Shown: positions 46,504 to 56,894, numbered from the stretch's first letter. The stretch: DNA of 64,000 nt from Polyporus tsugae (GCA_024305745.1 JAHRBS010000010.1:2673501-2737500), one strand, 5' to 3'. Numbers and translations are program-made. Notes: a model not told the origin generated them from the sequence alone.

Positions 46504-46510
46504 TATATAG
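46504..46510 (+). promoter_or_regulatory. TATA box of the DIRS-like element
   Basis: TATATAG about 180 nt upstream of the ORF1 ATG (46687). It is followed by a leader containing a candidate intron (46561-46625) with a GTAAGC donor and a CCAG acceptor. Confidence 0.5.
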
Positions 46511-46686
46511 CAGTGTCGGGGACTGCATCTCCTAACTCACCTTTTGCTTGCCGCCACCAGGTAAGCACGCTCACCCTTTGGGACTGCGTCCCACACTGGG
46601 CTCACCTTTTGCTCGCTGCCGCCAGCTCGCTCTTGCGACATTCGAAATTCTCGCTAGATTCACCACACACATCTTTCGAATCACAA

Positions 46687-47920
46687 ATGCCTGCCCCTCA
46701 TGGTGAGCTCAGAGAATTACTAGCAGAGCAGCGCGCAGCCGTTGCAAAGTGTGAGCAAGTTGTCAAAGAATACCGACGGAAGCAGATTGGGTGGGCCAGC
46801 GCAGTCAGGTCCCTCACCACCGCTCTGTCTGCCAAAGAAACTGGTTTGGGCAAGACAGCAGTTGATGACTCCCTCAACTCCTATCTCACCCAACTTGACG
46901 ACACAGACAGGATTCGGAAGGAAGCAGGATGAGATCTGCAGCAGAGATTCCGAGGGCAGCCTGACAGCTAGCAGGATGAGCCCGGTGGGAGGACCGACCC
47001 GACGAACCAGGGTCAGCACAGTTCGCAATCCACCTTACAGTCCTGTCAATCGAGTGAACCTCTGCGCGCTGCCCATCCCGCTGCGGGGAGAGAGAGATCT
47101 AGGAGCTCGTCTTACAAGCCCTCCTCCGACGAGCATCGGGACAAGTGGAGGCGACCAGATCCGGGCAAGTTCGCATGGGCCAGTCCGGAGGCAGCTGCCG
47201 ATGAACTCTTTTGACCCGAGCTCCAACAGACCCTCGAGTACCTACGCGAATACGGGAAGGACGTCAAATTCTCCCGGTCAAACCTCATTAACTCTGCGGG
47301 AGCGCCTGAGTTCCCCGACGACGAGTGGACCAATGGTCTTGGCGGGATTGCAGTCAACCTCGACCATGTCCTCAGCAGTCTCTATGTCCTATCTTCAGGG
47401 GACAAGCACGTCAAATGCCTCGGCGACGTTGAACTGCAATACGGAACCGTCGCTCCTGTCATGACTATCCAATCTTCGGGTGATTGGGTCATTGCTTGGC
47501 AGCGAACAGCCCTCGCCACCATCTACGCCTTTCCACACCGACGAGCTGAGCTTGATGCCTATCACACCCATATTTTTGGACTTTTCTCTGCCGTCGACCA
47601 GTCCCTGCATCAGCGCATTATCCACTATGACCGTGCCGTCAGGAAGCGCGTCGGATCAGTTCGAAACCTACTCTTATCTGACTACGAGCAGTTCAGTAAC
47701 CTATGCACCCAATGGATCGACTCTTGTGGAGCCGATGTCATATCCAGCCCTGACGTTATTTCCACCGTTTCGTCTACTCGATCTAGGAGGGAGGCCTGCA
47801 TCCGCTGGAACAAGGGCATCTGCACCGCCCATTCAAGCGACTGTTGATACTGCCACGTCTGTTCCCTGTGCAGTGGGAAACACACCAAGCGGGATTGCAA
47901 GCGAGACTAGGCCGTATTTT
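46687..47920 (+). pseudogene. DIRS-like ORF1 (Gag-like) remnant
   Basis: It starts MPAPHGELRELLAEQRAAVAKCEQVV. The frame shifts after about 80 codons and resumes as a run containing FAWASPEAAADELF, FSRSNLINSAGAPEFPDDEW, then AWQRTALATIYAFPHRRAELDAY and IIHYDRAVRKRVG. It ends in a Cys/His-rich finger (WNKGICTAHSSDC, then YCHVCSLCSGKHTKRDC). In-frame TGA codons at 47212-47214 and 47845-47847 interrupt it, the second inside the finger. ORF1 of such elements is thought to package the RNA. Confidence 0.6.
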
Positions 47921-48009
47921 GATGTAGCTCACCCGCATTTCCTTCGTGACCTCGTGTGGGATGACCGCAACTCTCCTCAATGTTCTTTTCTTGATGTATC
48001 TCTCACCCA

Positions 48010-49767
48010 TCCACCTGTGCCTATTGTTCCGCCTGATGTACGCTCCGATCCCGTTGTAAATGCTACTCTTACCGCTCATCCCGATCTGTTCAAGATTGTT
48101 ACTCCGATCAAAGTCGACGTCTTTGAGAATCTCCTTCGCGATCACCCTAACCAACCGTTTGTGCACTCCGTTTGCCAGGGCCTTCAAGAAGGCTTCTGGC
48201 CTTATGCCGATGAAAAACCAGACGACTACCGGATACCTGGGATGAGGTCCGTCCGCCTCTCACTGATGACCGCGCTCGTCAGTTCCTGCATGATCAGCAT
48301 GATGAAGAGATTGCGCTCGCACACTATTCTCCCTCCTTTGGCTTCAACCTGCTTCCTGGCATGTACTCCATGCCCATCCATGTTGTCCCCAAGCCTCATT
48401 CTGACAAACTCCGCCTCATTAATAACCTCAGCGCTGGCCCATATTCTCTCAATTCTATGATCCGCCCTGAAGCTATCAAAGGAGCGGTTCTCAATGGCAT
48501 GCCGCTATTCAGCGCCGAGATTTGTTGTCTGCGCTGGGAATTCCCTGACGAGCCCCTGATCCTATGGAAGTCAGACGTATCCCAAGCCTATTGATGCATC
48601 CCCATTTTGCCTTACTGGCAAATTCGCCAGATCATCACAATCGATGGTCAACGACATGTCGACCGTTGCAATCCCTTTGGTGAACGCGGCTCACTCCGCC
48701 TTTGGCTAGCTTTCTATTGCCTTGTGGCCTGGATCGCAGTCCGGAAGTGTTGTATTCGATCTCTGCTTTGTTATGTAGACAATAATTGGGGGATCGAGCT
48801 CCTCCACTGCACTCTCTGGTATGCACGTCACCATTTGTACTGTCCGGAGGACCAGTCCCATCTCCTGCTCCTTTGGGATGAACTCAGCATTGGCCATGAT
48901 GAACCAAAGCAATGCACCGATCTCATCATCACCATCATTGGCTTCCTTATCAATGCGGAGTCCCTCACAGCATCCCTACCCTCCGACTCAAAGGTTACCC
49001 TTCTCAAAGCGGTTGCAAAGTTCATTGATCCTACCATTTCACATTGTCGCTCTCTCACCGAGTTCTGTGCCCTAGCTGGGCATATCAACTGGGCTTTCAA
49101 TGTCTATCCCCTTCTCAAGCCCTCTCTATTGAACCTCTATGCAAAGATTGCTGACAAAGAGCTCCATGATGCGCCGCTCTACGTCAACAATCTTATCCGT
49201 GCTGAGCTCTCTTAGTTCACCCAGCACGTTGAAGCTCTCCCAGGGGTCCGCTTTCTCGCTGCCTCTGCCTGGTCTCCTGCAGACCTCAACCCCTTCTCCC
49301 CACATGATGAGTACGCATATGTTGATGCCTCTTCCCATAGCCTTGGTCTCTATTTCCCATGGCTGCACATCGGCTTTTATTCCCCCATTCCCCCCGAAGC
49401 TCCACCGGGGATCATTTTCTTTTGCGAAGCTCTCGCTGTTTGCTCCGCCCTTCATCATCTTCCTCCCTCAATTGTGGCAGGTCGCTGTATCACGTGACTT
49501 GGTGTCCTCTCCAACAATACTAACACTGTTAGTATTTTCAACACTCTTTGTGCCACCCCTCCGTACAACCCCGTTCTCATGTCAACCATCGATATCCGCA
49601 TCCAGTTCGACATCGACATGCGGGTCGACTACATCCCTGGAGAACTGAATACCATTGCGGATGCTATCTCTCAGTACGAGTTCAAACGTGCTGTTTGTCT
49701 TGACCCTTGCCTTGTTCTTTTTCCCTTCATACTCCCTCAGGATGCGCTGGGGGTTCCCCCTCTGTAA
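48010..49767 (+). pseudogene. DIRS-like reverse transcriptase / RNase H remnant
   Basis: RT blocks are MPIHVVPKPHSDKLRLINNLS, LILWKSDVSQAY, RQIITIDGQRHVDRCNPFG, the active-site region CYVDNNWG, then a DIRS-type connection and an RNase H-like part (HDEYAYVDASSHSLGLYF; LSNNTNTVSIFNTL; YIPGELNTIADAIS). Defects are a frameshift near 48236, a TGA at 48592-48594, a TAG at 49213-49215 and a TGA at 49495-49497. Asn occupies the second catalytic Asp position of the YVDD-type motif (codon 48781-48783), and Asn also replaces the usual Asp in the SDNTNT-like motif (49513-49515). Confidence 0.7.
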
Positions 49768-49823
49768 TGCCTCACGTGTCATGACCTCGAGCTCGCCCCC
49801 GCGAGCCTTGGTCGCACGAGCAG

Positions 49824-50060
49824 TTGCTTTTTGAGCGCGCGGTTGCCCTTGGCCAAGCGCGTGCGTTACAAACGCGCTCCTCCTACAGCACTGCTCTCCG
49901 CTCCTACCTTTTGTTCTGCGATCGGCAGCACCTCCCTCTTGACCCCACCCCCGACACCCTCTCTCTCTTTGTCATGTACAAGTGTCAGCACATTAACCCC
50001 CGCTCCGTTGAGGCTTACTTATCTGGCATCTGCAGCGAACTCGAGCCCTTCTATGCGATG
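49824..50060 (+). pseudogene. Tyrosine recombinase N-terminal (core-binding) fragment
   Basis: The segment LLFERAVALGQARALQTRSSY, then STALRSYLLFCDRQHLPLDP, DTLSLFVMYKCQHINPRSVEAYLSGI resembles the SAM-like core-binding domain of tyrosine recombinases in DIRS/Ngaro elements. Coding resemblance ends at about 50060, before any catalytic R-H-R-Y residues. The next ~130 bp to the gypsy insertion are unrelated or scrambled. Confidence 0.6.
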
Positions 50061-50187
50061 ATCAGCACAGATCTCAGGTGCGACCACGGGCCAGAAATCT
50101 GTATTCAGATCAGGTGCCTCGGGCTTCTCAGTACCCATCAAGTCAGTACCAGAGGTCCTGCTTATCTGTCTCCAAAGTGTTTCAAGG

Positions 50188-50192
50188 CATCT
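50188..50192. repeat. Target-site duplication CATCT, left copy
   Basis: CATCT directly precedes the 5' LTR; the identical CATCT follows the 3' LTR at 56779-56783. Five base pairs is the normal integrase stagger for Ty3/gypsy elements. Confidence 0.92.
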
Positions 50193-50638
50193 TGTCATGA
50201 ATGTTCCATTTGGCGCCTGCTATCAGCACCTTAGTTTCCTTTTCCAGACGATCTACTTCTCACGTCGTACTTATTGTTCTCCGTTGCATTGTATCTCATC
50301 CTTTGTTCCTTAGCACAATAGCTCCTTATTGTCCGTCGACGCTATTGTTCCATTTCCATTGTTCACCCGTGTCCATAGTTACCTATTGTCCCCGGGTTCT
50401 CATTGTCCTCTATACGTATATAAGGACCTGTACCTCGCTGCCTGGAGACCTCAGTTTTGACCTCTTGTCTCCAGGTAAGCTTCGCTGTATTTTGCTCGTA
50501 GACACCTACTTACTCAATACACCTTGTCTCCAGCCCTGACCGTTGAGCCTTGCTCCGCTCTCGCTGCACAAGTGCTCGTCGGTGCTCCTGCTTGTCTCGT
50601 ATGTATCCCTGATCCTTGCTCGACGCTCAGTCGTAACA
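50193..50638 (+). repeat. 5' LTR (446 bp)
   Basis: It starts TGTCATGAATG and ends TCGTAACA. It has a TATA box (50417-50424), a predicted transcript start some 30 nt later, and a candidate leader intron at 50475-50533. It differs from the 3' LTR at five positions, all transitions. Confidence 0.95.
50417..50424 (+). promoter_or_regulatory. LTR TATA box
   Basis: TATATAAG, with an identical copy in the 3' LTR (56557-56564). Transcription should begin at about 50445-50453, immediately beside the sequence that matches the primer site. Confidence 0.65.
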
Positions 50639-50640
50639 TT

Positions 50641-50651
50641 AGGTCGAAACT
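50641..50651 (+). promoter_or_regulatory. Primer-binding site, self-priming type
   Basis: AGGTCGAAACT starts 2 nt after the 5' LTR. It lacks the TGG expected of a tRNA primer site. It is complementary to AGTTTTGACCT at 50453-50463 near the predicted 5' end of the element's own RNA (ten Watson-Crick pairs and one G-U), as in Tf1. Confidence 0.7.
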
Positions 50652-51150
50652 TCTCCACGAGCACCAGTGCACTTTTCCCCTGGAGTTTACACGCATTTAT
50701 CATTCCCCTTTTCCCCTTGTACGGTACACACTCAGACCCTCTGTGTTGGTGTAGCATAGTACGCACTCTAGTTACACCATCAGACGTGGTCTTGATTCAA
50801 CTCGAGGCTTGCCACTTTCAGTGGTACAGTGCGCAGAAAGCTCCTAACCCGAGACCCCAGCACTGACAGAAGTGGTCTGCCTCACGGCGTGGGAGGCTAG
50901 AGAAAAGCGGCGAAACGAAACCAAGGCAGGACACCCTTGGACTCGTGTTCCTTGAGGTTCAGACACAGCAATAGGCCGAGGAGGCTGAGCAGACCGTGTT
51001 GGGTTGTGCACCAGCCATCCATCGTTCCTGGATAGGAAGCGAGACACTTCATCCTGGCTTGCAAAGAGTTTGCGCACGCCTTTCATCCCTTTGAAGTTCA
51101 GGACGAGTACTGAGATAAGGACAAGAAACGGTGGTCTGTCTGTGTAACAT

Positions 51151-52517
51151 GACCATGTCCACACCAAAGTCGCACTTGGAGACCTATTTCTGAGGCAGTC
51201 AAAGGTCTCGCACCTCAACTCATCACTACCAAAGACCAACCAGCCCTTATCCTTGCACACATTGCCAGACCCCCTACACCTGCCTTTCGTAACCCCAAAC
51301 GTCCGCCTCTTCGCCAAGCGGCAGCAGTTGCAACTAGTAACCCTGCATCCTGTCCTGCATCCCACCCTACCTCACGTCCAACCTCTCAACCCCAAAGCTG
51401 CAAGCCGACCCCCACTGGGACTCCGTCCGCATCCCCTCGTCTTGGAGGACTAACCCTCCAGACCACTGCCGAACTCGTTAGACAATGGCTTGCATCCTGC
51501 ACCTCCAATTCCCCTGTTGCTTCGACCTCAGCACTACCCAAGGTTGAAGCAGAACCCGAGCAAGAGGACTCAAACCCTGCAGTCGAGGAGGAACCCAAAC
51601 GAGAAACCGTAGTTCTCAACACCCCGACACCTCCATCCTCACCACCCTTATCGTCCTCTTCCTCTTCACCCTCATTGCGAGCACTGTCGCCCACTCCCAC
51701 CATGGCCACACCCACCCCCTTCGATGTCTCCAAACTCCTCTCCCAAGTCACGCCTCGCGAGTACGATGGAAAGCTCGCGCAGGAAGGGCTCCGCTTTGTA
51801 GCCAATGCCTGCATCTACTATGATCTTCTCGAGGCGCAAGGTGTCACGCACGAGATCCGCTGGATCACAATCCTCAACAAGTTGACCGGTGGCGCTGCTG
51901 AGTGGGCCGGCCCATACATTGTCACGGTGGCCAGTGGCAATGTTGCATGGTCAGACTTTGCGGCCTTTGAAGGGTCATTCAAGGCACACTTCTGTGCTGC
52001 GAACAATGAAGAAGTGGCCGTCGCAGAACTCGCCAAACTCTGCAAGGCTTCCCATCGGCTTGGCACTGTCAAGGACTACACCAGCCAATTCAATGCCATC
52101 GCTGCTCGCACTAGGTTTGGTGATGCAGACAAACACGAATGGTACCGCACGGCGCTCCCTTACAAGATCAAGGACACCTTCGCGACCACAGCACACGACA
52201 TCTCGGACCTCGCCAAGATCCAGAAAGTCGCGCTGCAGATGGACCAGCAACTTGCCGTGTGCGAGGAGGAACGGCCAAAGCAATTTGGATAGAAGAAGAA
52301 GGGCGAAAAGGCAGCCGCCTCTGGTTCGGGCAAGAAGAAGTTCGACGGCGAGTGCTGGAACTATGGTGAGAAAGGACATCCCACGTTCTGCTGCCCAAAG
52401 CCCAAGGTCGAGGGCCAACGGGCTGCCTCTTCTTCCTCATCCGGTACCGACGAGCTCACGACACTCAAGGCCCAGCTCAAGGCAATGGAGGAGAAGATTG
52501 CCACCCTTACGGTGGTC
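51151..52517 (+). pseudogene. gag of the gypsy element
   Basis: The frame is open from 51151, with the first ATG at 51702. A Ser/Pro-rich segment precedes the capsid-like domain (FDVSKLLSQVTPREYDG, ILNKLTGGAAEWAGPY, VAELAKLCKASHRLGTVKDY). A TAG at 52290-52292 separates capsid from a C-terminal part with a zinc-knuckle relic, ECWNYGEKGHPTFCC. There Tyr stands where the second zinc-binding Cys would be. The capsid packages the RNA. The stop might be read through, but together with the other lesions it is more likely damage. Confidence 0.75.
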
Positions 52518-52534
52518 GATAAGAAAGAGGGTTT

Positions 52535-55500
52535 TTGATTAGAACTGCATTGGACACTGCACGTGCTGGTTCTTGTAGTAATAGTCGATTTTCTGTACTG
52601 GGTTCATCGTTTGTATATGAAGTAAATCATGATGGTCAACACTTTCATATATCAGTACGGTTAATCGGCAAGCAGCGACATAAGGACATTGTAGCTATGG
52701 TAGATAGCAGTGCTACTACTAAGTTCCTACATAGACGATTTGTAGAACAGAATAGGGTTACGACGAGGAAGTTGGCAAGGCCAATTCCTCTGTACAACAT
52801 TGACGGTTCGGAAAACCGTGATGGTACAATCACAGAGGTTGCCGTGTTGGATATGGCAATCAGAGACCACAGGGAGAAGGTGGTCTTTGTAGTGACAGAT
52901 ATAGGAGAAGAGGATGTCATCATCGGCCTGGACTGGCTACACGAGCACAACCCTGAAGTAGACTGGGAACGTGGCTCACTGCGCCTGTCGAGATGTCCAG
53001 AGACATGCCCGGCTAACCAGAGAACCTCTGAACCTGTCGAGACCAAAGCGCGTGATACGGAGGTACGGCTTATGGCGCGCTGCAGTCCTCGACGGGCAAA
53101 GAAGGTTAGGAAGGTTGGAAGGGTGTGTGCGGCCATGATGACTGAGGAGAAGGAGGAGGATAGGCCCTGGCCACCAGGATTCCTGCCACGGTGGGATGGA
53201 ACTGAGACGTCTCTTCTCGATGCATGGGAGGATGGACAACGCCTTTATGGTGCTCCGCAACTGTTTGCTTCAGCGACATACACATATTCACAACAACTCG
53301 CTGAGCAAGAGTAACAGAAGAAGGAAGTCCGCCCTGTCAAAGAGATCATACCCGAGCACTATCACAAATACTTGCATGTGTTCTCGAAGGAGGCGTCCAA
53401 ATATTTGCCAGAACACGGACCCTATGACCATGCGATAGAGCTCGTGCCCGATGCAAAGATGTTCCATTCCTGTGTGTACCCCCTATTGCCCAGCGAACAA
53501 GGAGAGCTTGACAAGTTTCTCGCTGAGAACTTGGCCAAAGGCTATATTCAAGAGTCAAAGTCGCCGATGTCATTGCCGTTCTTCTTTGTCAAGAAGAAGG
53601 ATGGTAGCCTACGTCCAGTCCAGGACTATCGGCGACTCAACGAGATCACCATTAAGAACCGTTACCCACTACCGTTGGTATCGGATCTGATGGATCGACT
53701 CAAGAAGGCCAAGTACTTCACAAAGCTCGATATTCGCTGGGGGTACAACAATGTGTGGGTTAAGGCCGGCGATGAGTGGAAGGCTGCCTTTGTGACCAAT
53801 CAAGGGCTGTTTGAGCCAAACATTATGTTCTTTGGGCTAGCCAATTCACCCAGCACATTCTCTGTGCTCATGAACGACATCTTCAAGGACCTCATCATAC
53901 TCGGCAAAGTCACTATCTACCTCAATGACATCCTCATATTCACTGACAGTCTCGAGGAACATCGCACATTGGTGCGCGAGGTCCTGAAATGTCTTAAGGA
54001 GAACGATCTGTTCTGCAAGCCAGAGAAGTGCGAGTTTCAACAGCCTAAGGTGGAATACCTCAGTGTACTTGTCTCAGAGAACTGCGTAGAGATGGACCCG
54101 GTGAAGGTGAAAGGTATCGCAGATTGGCCTGTCCCTCAGAACGCCACAGACGTACAGAAGTTCCGCAGTTTTGCAAACTTCTATCGGCGGTTCATAAAAC
54201 TTTAGTGCCATCTGCAAACCCTTGGATCACCTCACGGGCAATGCGCCATGGCAATGGGGAGACAAAGAACAGTCTGCCTTTGATGAGCTCAAGCGTTGCT
54301 TCACCAAAAGCCCTGTCCTGACAATCTATGATCCAGACCGCAACACCCGCATCGAAGTCAACGCATCTGGCTTCGCTACAGGCGCGGTTCTGTCTCAGGA
54401 GGGGGAAGACGGCAAATGGCACCCCATTGCTTTTCACTCCGAGTCGATGAACGACGCTGAACGCAACTACGAGATCTACGACAAGGAGATGCTTGCCATC
54501 ATTTGTGCCCTGCAGGCCTGGTGTCACTATCTCGAGGGTCTCCCCAGTGTGTTCAAAATCCAGTCGGACCACAAGAACCTCGAGTATTGGCGCACAGCAC
54601 AGAACCTCACACGCAGGCAGGCACGATGGGCTCTCTATCTGTCACGATTCGACTTTGTCATCTCGCACAAGCCTGGGACGTCTAATGGTAGGGCCGATGC
54701 ACTGTCGAGACGGCCCAACCACCAGCACGAAGATGCAGATGACAATCTTGGTCGAGTCTTGTTGCAGCCAGAACGATTCCAGGTATTGGCAGCCAAGAGA
54801 GGGCACCTATCGGTGGTTCCAGAGAAGGCACTGCTTCGACGTATCCACGAGTGTGGAGAACGTGAACAGGAGGTCGTGGAGGCACTCAGTAAGCTGGACA
54901 AGCTTGGACCAGCGCATCTTCAGAATGACTTGGTGAACTGAAACAGTGAGCAAGGCCTGCTACTGTACCGAGGCAAAGTCTATGTCCCCAAGGACGACGC
55001 ACTGCGTGCTGAGATTGTACACATCCACCACAACCTCCCACCTGCTGGACACCCTGGGCAGTTGAAGACGTTGGAGTTGGTCACGCGAAACTACTGGTGG
55101 CCGGGCATGGCAAAGTTCATTAAGGATTACGTTGAGACCTGCGACACCTGTCGCCGCGGCAAGGGTTCGCGTGCCAAACTGCATGGTCCACTTCAACCAA
55201 ATGAAATCCCTGATGGCCCGGGCCAGGTTGTGATGTGCGACTTCATCACTGGACTCCCAGAGGTGGATGGATACAATGTGCTTCAGCTCATCACTGATCA
55301 GTATGGAAAGATGATACATCTTATTCCTTGCACCGAGGAGATCGACGCAGAAGGAGCTGCTGACAACTTCATCCAAGAACATTTTCGTCTTCACGGGCTG
55401 CCACGGAAGATCATCTCTGATCGTGGGCCCCAGTTCTCAAGCAAGCTCTTCCGTGCCGTACTCAAGGGACTCGGCATAGAAAGCGCAATGTCCACAGCCT

Positions 55501-56300
55501 ACCACCCTCAGACAGATGGGCAATCAGAACGATGGAACCAGGAGATAGAGGCGTACCTTTGTATGTTCTGCTCACGGCGCCACGACAACTGGGTCAAGTG
55601 GCTGCCGATTGCAGAATTTGCCTTTAACTCGCACCAGCACTCGTCAACGGGTTATTCGCCGTTCTACCTCATGTACGGCTACGAACCCCAGTTCCACATT
55701 CCGATGTTGCCTACGGTGGTGCCTGCAGCTGATGAACGCTGGGAGGAGTTGCGACAGGCATGAGAGGATGCAACCGCAGCCTTAACTCTAGCAGCTGAGC
55801 GGATGAAGGAGTACTATGATTGGTATGTCCGTGACGCTCCAGAGTTCAAGGAAGGCCAGAAGGTGTGGCTCAACACGAAGAACTTCCGTGTTCCTGGAGT
55901 CTCTCGGAAACTGGTGGATCGGTACGCTGGCCCGTATCCAGTTGTACGCAAGGTGGGCAATCTGGCTTACAAGCTCAGACTCCCCAAGGACCTTGTAATC
56001 CACCCAGTATTCCACATTTCTCTCTTGCTTCCACACAAGGCGAGTCGACTCCCCGGTCGTCATCCGGCAGAGCCAGTGGCAATTGAGGTGGAGGGAGAGG
56101 AAGAGTATGAAGTGGAGGAAGTGTTGGAGTCGCGGCGGTATGGGCGGTGGAAGAAACTGCAGTACCTCGTACACTGGAAGGGTTGGGGCCCTGAACACGA
56201 CAGCTGGGAGGATGCAGTGGACCTTACAAACGCGCCACAACTCATGCAAAAATTCCATTCAACGCACGCAGAGGTGCCTGGTCCTCTCAAGAAGACTTAG
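52535..56300 (+). pseudogene. pol of the gypsy element (PR-RT-RH-IN-chromodomain)
   Basis: The protease region has AMVDSSATTKF at 52703 (DSG expected), then VIIGLDWL. RT runs 53372-54200 with PVQDYRRLNEITIKNRYPLP, and its active site is YLNDILIF (53928-53951; YLDD expected). RNase H has VNASGFATGAVLSQ (Asp expected at 54360). The integrase has the H-H-C-C finger (HIHHNLPPAGHPG; CDTCRRG), CDFITGLP, SDRGPQF and ERWNQEIEAYL, so its acidic triad is kept. The end is a chromodomain, EEYEVEEVLESRRYGRWKKL with YLVHWKGWG. Lesions are TAA 53312, a 2-nt frameshift near 54200, TGA 54939 and TGA 55761. Confidence 0.9.
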
Positions 56301-56319
56301 TCGTGAAGGCACGACCCTT

Positions 56320-56329
56320 AGGAGGGGGG
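56320..56329 (+). promoter_or_regulatory. Polypurine tract
   Basis: AGGAGGGGGG, ending 3 nt before the 3' LTR. This is the expected primer for plus-strand DNA synthesis of an LTR retroelement. Confidence 0.8.
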
Positions 56330-56332
56330 TAT

Positions 56333-56778
56333 TGTCATGAATGTTCCATTTGGCACCTGCTATCAGCACCTTAGTTTCCTTTTCCAGACGATCTACTTCT
56401 CACGTCGTACTTATTGTTCTCCGTTGCATTGTATCTCATCCTTTGTTCCTTAGCACAATAGCTCCTTATTGTCCGTCGACGCTATTGTTCCATTTCCATT
56501 GTTCACCCGTGTCCATAGTTACCTATTGTCCCCGGGTTCTCATTGTCCTCTATACGTATATAAGGACCTGTACCTCGCTGCCTGGAGACCTCAGTTTTGA
56601 CCTCTTGTCTCCAGGTAAGCTTCGCTGTATTTCGCTTGTAGACACCTACTTACTCAATACACCTTGTCTCCAGCCCTGACCGTTGAGCCTTGCTCCGCTC
56701 TCGCTGCACAAGTGCTCGTCGGTGCTCCTGCTCGTCTCGTATATATCCCTGATCCTTGCTCGACGCTCAGTCGTAACA
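56333..56778 (+). repeat. 3' LTR (446 bp)
   Basis: It has the same length and ends as the 5' LTR. The five differences from the 5' LTR are one G/A within a CpG (GGCGCC versus GGCACC), three C/T at CpG/TpG, and one G/A outside CpG (ATGTAT versus ATATAT). Confidence 0.95.
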
Positions 56779-56783
56779 CATCT
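56779..56783. repeat. Target-site duplication CATCT, right copy
   Basis: Identical to 50188-50192 and directly outside the 3' LTR. It shows that this copy inserted as a unit and has not recombined with another copy. Confidence 0.92.
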
Positions 56784-56894
56784 CGTTCCAATATCTCTTT
56801 GCCAGCATAAACATCAGATTAAGCCTCTTGAGGGACTATTACCTCGCAGGTCATCTTTCACTGCGGGGTGTCCCTAGAATGCACTACGCGCCTA

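Larger units (their letters stand above)
46390..50187 (+). mobile_element. Decayed DIRS-like (tyrosine recombinase) retrotransposon
   Basis: The order is promoter and leader, a Gag-like ORF1 with a zinc finger, a reverse transcriptase/RNase H region of the DIRS type, then the start of a tyrosine recombinase N-terminal domain. That order separates it from LTR elements. The outer limits are approximate: the left edge is set where the leader begins (about 46390), and the right edge where a Ty3/gypsy element starts. The frame is broken by nonsense codons and frameshifts. The recombinase catalytic part is missing, either deleted or displaced. No inverted or split terminal repeats were identified. 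Confidence 0.72.
50193..56778 (+). mobile_element. Ty3/gypsy chromovirus, full-length but defective
   Basis: A 6,586-bp element with two 446-bp LTRs (TG...CA) and a perfect 5-bp target duplication CATCT on each side. Inside are a self-complementary primer site, gag, protease, RT, RNase H, integrase (with HHCC and D,D,E residues visible), a C-terminal chromodomain, and a polypurine tract directly before the 3' LTR. The LTRs differ at five sites in 446 bp. The internal frames have four nonsense codons and one frameshift. Three catalytic motifs are altered (protease, RT, RNase H), so it cannot act by itself. Confidence 0.95.

Noticed and set aside
47480..48460. A 326-codon frame in the DIRS-like element
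   Set aside because: It is partly a shadow of the true ORF1 frame and only joins real coding sequence for the RT upstream region after about 47900. It is not a separate gene.
52290..52292. The gag TAG as a programmed readthrough stop
   Set aside because: Considered because it separates gag domains, but the element has three further stops, a frameshift, a broken zinc knuckle and lost catalytic residues. Simple decay explains it better.
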